Positions 41,426-44,754 of a stretch of DNA of 44,754 bases are shown here, piece after piece. The notes under the pieces are model-generated. The model saw only the letters and a program-made list of their open reading frames with translations. It was not told where the DNA came from and did no database searches. Numbering within the stretch: the first letter of the stretch is position 1; every line of letters begins with the position of its first letter. Origin of the DNA: Mesobacillus boroniphilus JCM 21738 (lineage in GTDB: Bacteria; Bacillota; Bacilli; Bacillales; Cytobacillaceae); assembly GCF_000517385.1 (NCBI RefSeq), contig NZ_BAUW01000023.1, positions 1 to 44,754 of the forward strand, written 5' to 3'. Position numbers and translations under genes: made by a program.

Positions 41426-44097
41426 ATGTCTAAATTTGTTTACCTTTTTAATGAAGGAAATAGCGGAATGAAAGAAATTCTGGGAGGAAAAGGTGCGAAC
41501 CTGGCAGAAATGACCAATATTGGCCTTCCTGTACCTTTTGGATTCACCATTTCCACTGAGGCATGTAATGCTTATTATGATGCCGGAAAGACAATCACTG
41601 CTGAAGTTCAGGCACAGGTTTTAGAAGCATTAGGTGAATTAGAACAGAATACTGGAAAGAAACTAGGAAATCCTGAGAACCCATTACTTGTATCAGTCCG
41701 CTCCGGAGCCGTATTCTCAATGCCGGGAATGATGGATACGATCCTTAACCTTGGGATGAATGACGAAACAGTCGAGGGTATGGCGAAATTGACTAACAAC
41801 CCACGTTTTGCATATGACTCATACCGTCGTTTTATCCAGATGTTCAGTGATGTCGTCCTCGATGTTGATGTATTCTACTTCGAGCGCCTGCTAGAAGAAA
41901 AAAGGGAAGCGAAAGGCTATCATTCTGATCCTGAAATGACTGCAGAAGACTGGAAGGAAGTTATCGAAGGCTACAAGAACATCGTGACAAAGCATACGAG
42001 AAAACCTTTCCCGCAAGATCCAAAGGAACAGCTCTTCCTTTCCATCAATGCAGTATTTGATTCCTGGAATAACCAGCGTGCGATCGTTTACCGCCGCTTG
42101 AATAAAATTCCTTCACACCTGGGAACTGCTGTAAATATCCAGAGTATGGTATTCGGAAATATGGGTGATGATTCCGGAACTGGTGTTGCATTTACCCGTG
42201 ACCCATCCACGGGGGAGAGTATCCTGTATGGTGAATACTTAATCAATGCCCAGGGTGAAGATGTCGTGGCAGGAATCAGGACTCCTCAGCCAATCCAAAC
42301 CTTGAAAGATGAAATGCCTGCTGTTTACCAGCAATTTGTTGAAACTTGCAATCGCCTTGAGCAGCATTACGAGGATATGCAGGATATTGAATTCACAGTA
42401 GAGCGCGGGGAGTTATTCATCCTTCAGACTCGTACGGGGAAACGTACTGCTCAAGCAGCAATCCGCATCGCCACAGAACTTGTCAAAGAAGGGATCATTG
42501 ATAAGAAGACAGCTTTGCTTCGAGTTGATCCAGAACAACTGGATCAGCTTCTGCACCGCCGTATTGATGAGGATTTTGAGCGCAATCAGCTGGCAAAAGG
42601 ATTGCCTGCTTCACCAGGTGCAGCTACCGGTAAAGTAGTATTTGATGCGAATGAGGCAGAACTGCTAGCGAATGATGGTCAAAAGGTCATTCTTGTCCGA
42701 CCAGAAACAACTCCAGATGATATCCACGGAATCATTGCCGCACAGGCTGTCGTTACGAGCCGGGGCGGAATGACAAGTCACGCTGCTGTAGTTGCGCGGG
42801 GTATGGGTAAAGCATGCATATGTGGCTGTGAGGCAATGAAAATTGATCTTCATGAAAAGCAGTTCCGTGTTGGAGAAGTGGTAGTAAAACATAGTGATGT
42901 CATTACAATTGACGGTGGAACCGGGGAAATCATGCTTGGTGAAATCCCAATGATCGAACCTGAACTTTCAGAAGAGTTCCAGCTATTGCTTACATGGGCT
43001 GATGAAGAGCGTAAAATTGGTGTCCGAGCAAACGCTGATAATCCTGAGGATTCTGCCAAGGCCCTGGAATTCGGTGCAGGAGGTATTGGTCTATGCCGTA
43101 CTGAACATATGTTCATGGACGCAGCAAGGGGGCCAATTGTCCAGAAAATGATCCTTGCTGAAACATACGATGAGCGAAACGCAGCACTTGATGAACTCTT
43201 GCCGATGCAGCAGGGTGATTTTGAAGGAATTCTTGAAGTGATGCAGGGGCTTCCTGTAACAATTCGTTTGCTGGATCCGCCTTTACATGAGTTCTTGCCT
43301 GATAAAGAAGAACTTATTGTCGAGATCACCAAATTGCAAATCCAGGACCCAGAATCAAAAGAGCTTAAGGAAAAGGAAGCATTGCTTAAGAAGGTACGCC
43401 AATTGGACGAATTCAATCCGATGCTTGGCCACCGCGGCTGCGACTTGGCATGATTCATCCGGAAATCTATGAAATGCAGGCAAGAGCGATTTTCTATGCT
43501 GTAGCGAACTTGGCTGATAAGGGTATCGATGCACAGCCTGAAATCATGATTCCTCTAGTCGGTCATGTCAATGAGTTGAAGGAAATGCGTGAACTGGTAA
43601 ACGCGGCCGCACAAAGTATTAAAGAAGAAACTGGAAAAAAATTTGAATATACAGTGGGTACAATGATTGAGATACCGCGTGCAGCTTTGACTGCAGACCA
43701 AATCGCCGAGGAAGCTGACTTCTTCTCATTTGGTACGAATGACCTGACACAGACAACTTTCGGATACAGCCGGGACGATGCTGAAGGAAAGTTCCTTCAA
43801 GCCTATATCGAACAAAAAGTCCTTCCAGAAAATCCGTTTGCAGTCCTTGACCGTGAGGGAGTGGGCAAGTTGATCGAGACAGGTGTGGAACTTGGCCGCC
43901 AGACTAAGCCTGGACTAAAGACCGGTATTTGCGGTGAGCACGGCGGTGAAAAAAGTTCGATCGAATTCTGTTACAATGCAGGGCTTGACTACGTAAGCTG
44001 TTCTCCATACCGTGTTCCGCTTGCCAGACTGGCTGCTGCACAGGCAACGATCCGTCATGAGAGAAACAACGAAAAAGAGGCTGTTATTGCTAAATAA
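41426..44097 (+). CDS. ppdK: Pyruvate, phosphate dikinase (PPDK), one frameshift as sequenced
   Basis: About 891 residues. The ATP-grasp domain starts [20 protein letters not shown], with [20 protein letters not shown]. The swivelling domain has [15 protein letters not shown] with catalytic H452 and PDRP-target T450. The PEP-binding TIM barrel has [10 protein letters not shown], then [11 protein letters not shown]. The C-terminal catalytic Cys is in [10 protein letters not shown]. The first frame ends at 43453; one missing C near 43441 ([14 protein letters not shown] restored) joins it to the second. AGAGGAGTTAAGG lies upstream. It interconverts pyruvate + ATP + Pi and PEP + AMP + PPi. B. subtilis itself lacks PPDK. 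Confidence 0.93.
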
Positions 44098-44106
44098 CCT
44101 GGAAAA

Positions 44107-44139
44107 GGAGCGTGTACAGAAACACGCTCCTTTGGTTTT
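44107..44139 (+). terminator. Rho-independent terminator of the ccpN-yqfL-ppdK operon
   Basis: GGAGCGTGT ACAGAA ACACGCTCC followed by TTTGGTTTT. Confidence 0.85.
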
Positions 44140-44275
44140 AGTTTCATTTATTTCCTTTTTAATAGGTAACTGATGGAAAAAGGGGTATACTATATATATA
44201 CGCAATTCCTCGGGTCTTCTGGTGTTTCCACTTACCATGAGAAGGCGTGAGACCAAACCAGAGAGGATGAGGGAA

Positions 44276-44656
44276 ATGTTAGTAAAACTTTATCAGGCAA
44301 AAGCGGGCGATGGCAGCAAAAAGAAGGGGTTAAGGAGAACGCAATCCTATTTTATGACACCGGAGGATGCATTATCAGAAGCGTTTGCTTTAAAAGAAAA
44401 AATGGATTCAAGATATAAGAATGAAATAGAATGGGATTATCAAGGTGCTTTCACAGGTACCTCTGAAAAAATGAAAATTCTCAAGGGATATCTGAAAGGT
44501 AATCGGCAAACCACTCCGTTTTACCTTGAAATCCTAAGTGTCGATAACATCGATAAAATTAAACCAGTATCACCGATTAAACCTAAAAGTGTAACAAAGG
44601 ACGACAAAAAGGTTCTAACCAAAGTCATGAAAAAATTAAAGGTGAAGAACGCATAG
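44276..44656 (+). CDS. Basic hypothetical protein (126 aa)
   Basis: From the ATG at 44276 (GATGAGGG upstream): MLVKLYQAKAGDGSKKKGLR, then MTPEDALSEAFALKEKMDSR and IEWDYQGAFTGTSEKMKILK; the C-terminus is Lys-rich (KKVLTKVMKKLKVKNA). The upstream frame to 44222 lacks a ribosome site. Family not recognised. Confidence 0.6.
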   Translation: MLVKLYQAKAGDGSKKKGLRRTQSYFMTPEDALSEAFALKEKMDSRYKNEIEWDYQGAFTGTSEKMKILKGYLKGNRQTTPFYLEILSVDNIDKIKPVSPIKPKSVTKDDKKVLTKVMKKLKVKNA

Positions 44657-44694
44657 TCAAGCCGTTCCACTGATTTTATGAAGAATCCTAAATG

Positions 44695-44734
44695 GAAAGG
44701 CGCGCACATCCCGTTGTGCGGCCTTTTATTTTTG
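44695..44734 (+). terminator. Rho-independent terminator
   Basis: AAAGGC-g-CGCACA TCCCGT TGTGCG-GCCTTT followed by TATTTTT. Confidence 0.8.
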
Positions 44735-44754
44735 GTTAGGAAACTATAAAATTT

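Noticed and set aside
42850..43458. 202-residue minus-strand frame inside ppdK
   Set aside because: Its Ser/Ile-rich composition is typical of the reverse complement of a coding frame, and PPDK is unmistakable on the plus strand.

Overview
The window looks like a chromosomal segment of an endospore-forming member of the Bacillaceae (Bacillus, Mesobacillus or a close genus). The reasons are AAGGAGG-type ribosome binding sites, moderate GC, sporulation-linked genes (csgA-like, yteA-like, splA-like), a B. subtilis-type thiamine-precursor transporter ykoFEDC behind a TPP riboswitch, and the ccpN-yqfL pair. I saw no rRNA, tRNA, insertion sequence, prophage or CRISPR array. A Bacillus-type intergenic repeat occurs three times (window start, about 11970-12212, about 32718-32873).

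Layout. 1-5900: tail of the intergenic repeat, a decayed mutS2-like remnant, a formate/nitrite transporter (FNT), a small XapX protein, an MFS transporter, then a run of very small genes, some broken, including splA-like and yhfH-like genes. 6100-10600: an MHYT/PAS/PAS histidine kinase and a formate dehydrogenase whose active-site codon is an in-frame TGA followed at once by a SECIS-like hairpin, so it is read as a selenoprotein. 11000-19200: a LysM/3D cell-wall protein, a coiled-coil protein, YteA, a YihY-family membrane protein, CsgA, an alcohol dehydrogenase, a methyltransferase, a ferritin-like protein and a TsdA-like dihaem cytochrome c. 19200-23050 (minus): ykoFEDC with its TPP riboswitch. 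25400-29900: a second formate dehydrogenase of the long YrhE type with Cys in place of Sec, a DUF1641/YrhD subunit and FdhD. 30000-36200: mug, a GNAT, vanZ, an unassigned structured RNA, ppiB, satD/satE-like genes and a photolyase. 36200-44750: a divergent EamA exporter/MocR regulator pair, exoA, and ccpN-pdrp-ppdK, a glycolysis/gluconeogenesis control block.

How the genes fit. The FNT channel, Sec-type FDH, Cys-type FDH with its DUF1641 partner and FdhD form a formate-oxidation theme; FdhD supplies sulfur to the molybdenum cofactor of both dehydrogenases. CcpN, PDRP and PPDK act on the PEP/pyruvate node. Mug, ExoA and the photolyase are DNA repair functions.

Quality caveat. At least eleven otherwise normal genes are broken by a single missing base, usually in a short homopolymer, and each is repaired by adding one base. 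This uniform deletion bias suggests sequencing or assembly error more than real gene decay. The mutS2 remnant and the nonsense codon in the DUF4025 gene do not fit that pattern and may be real.
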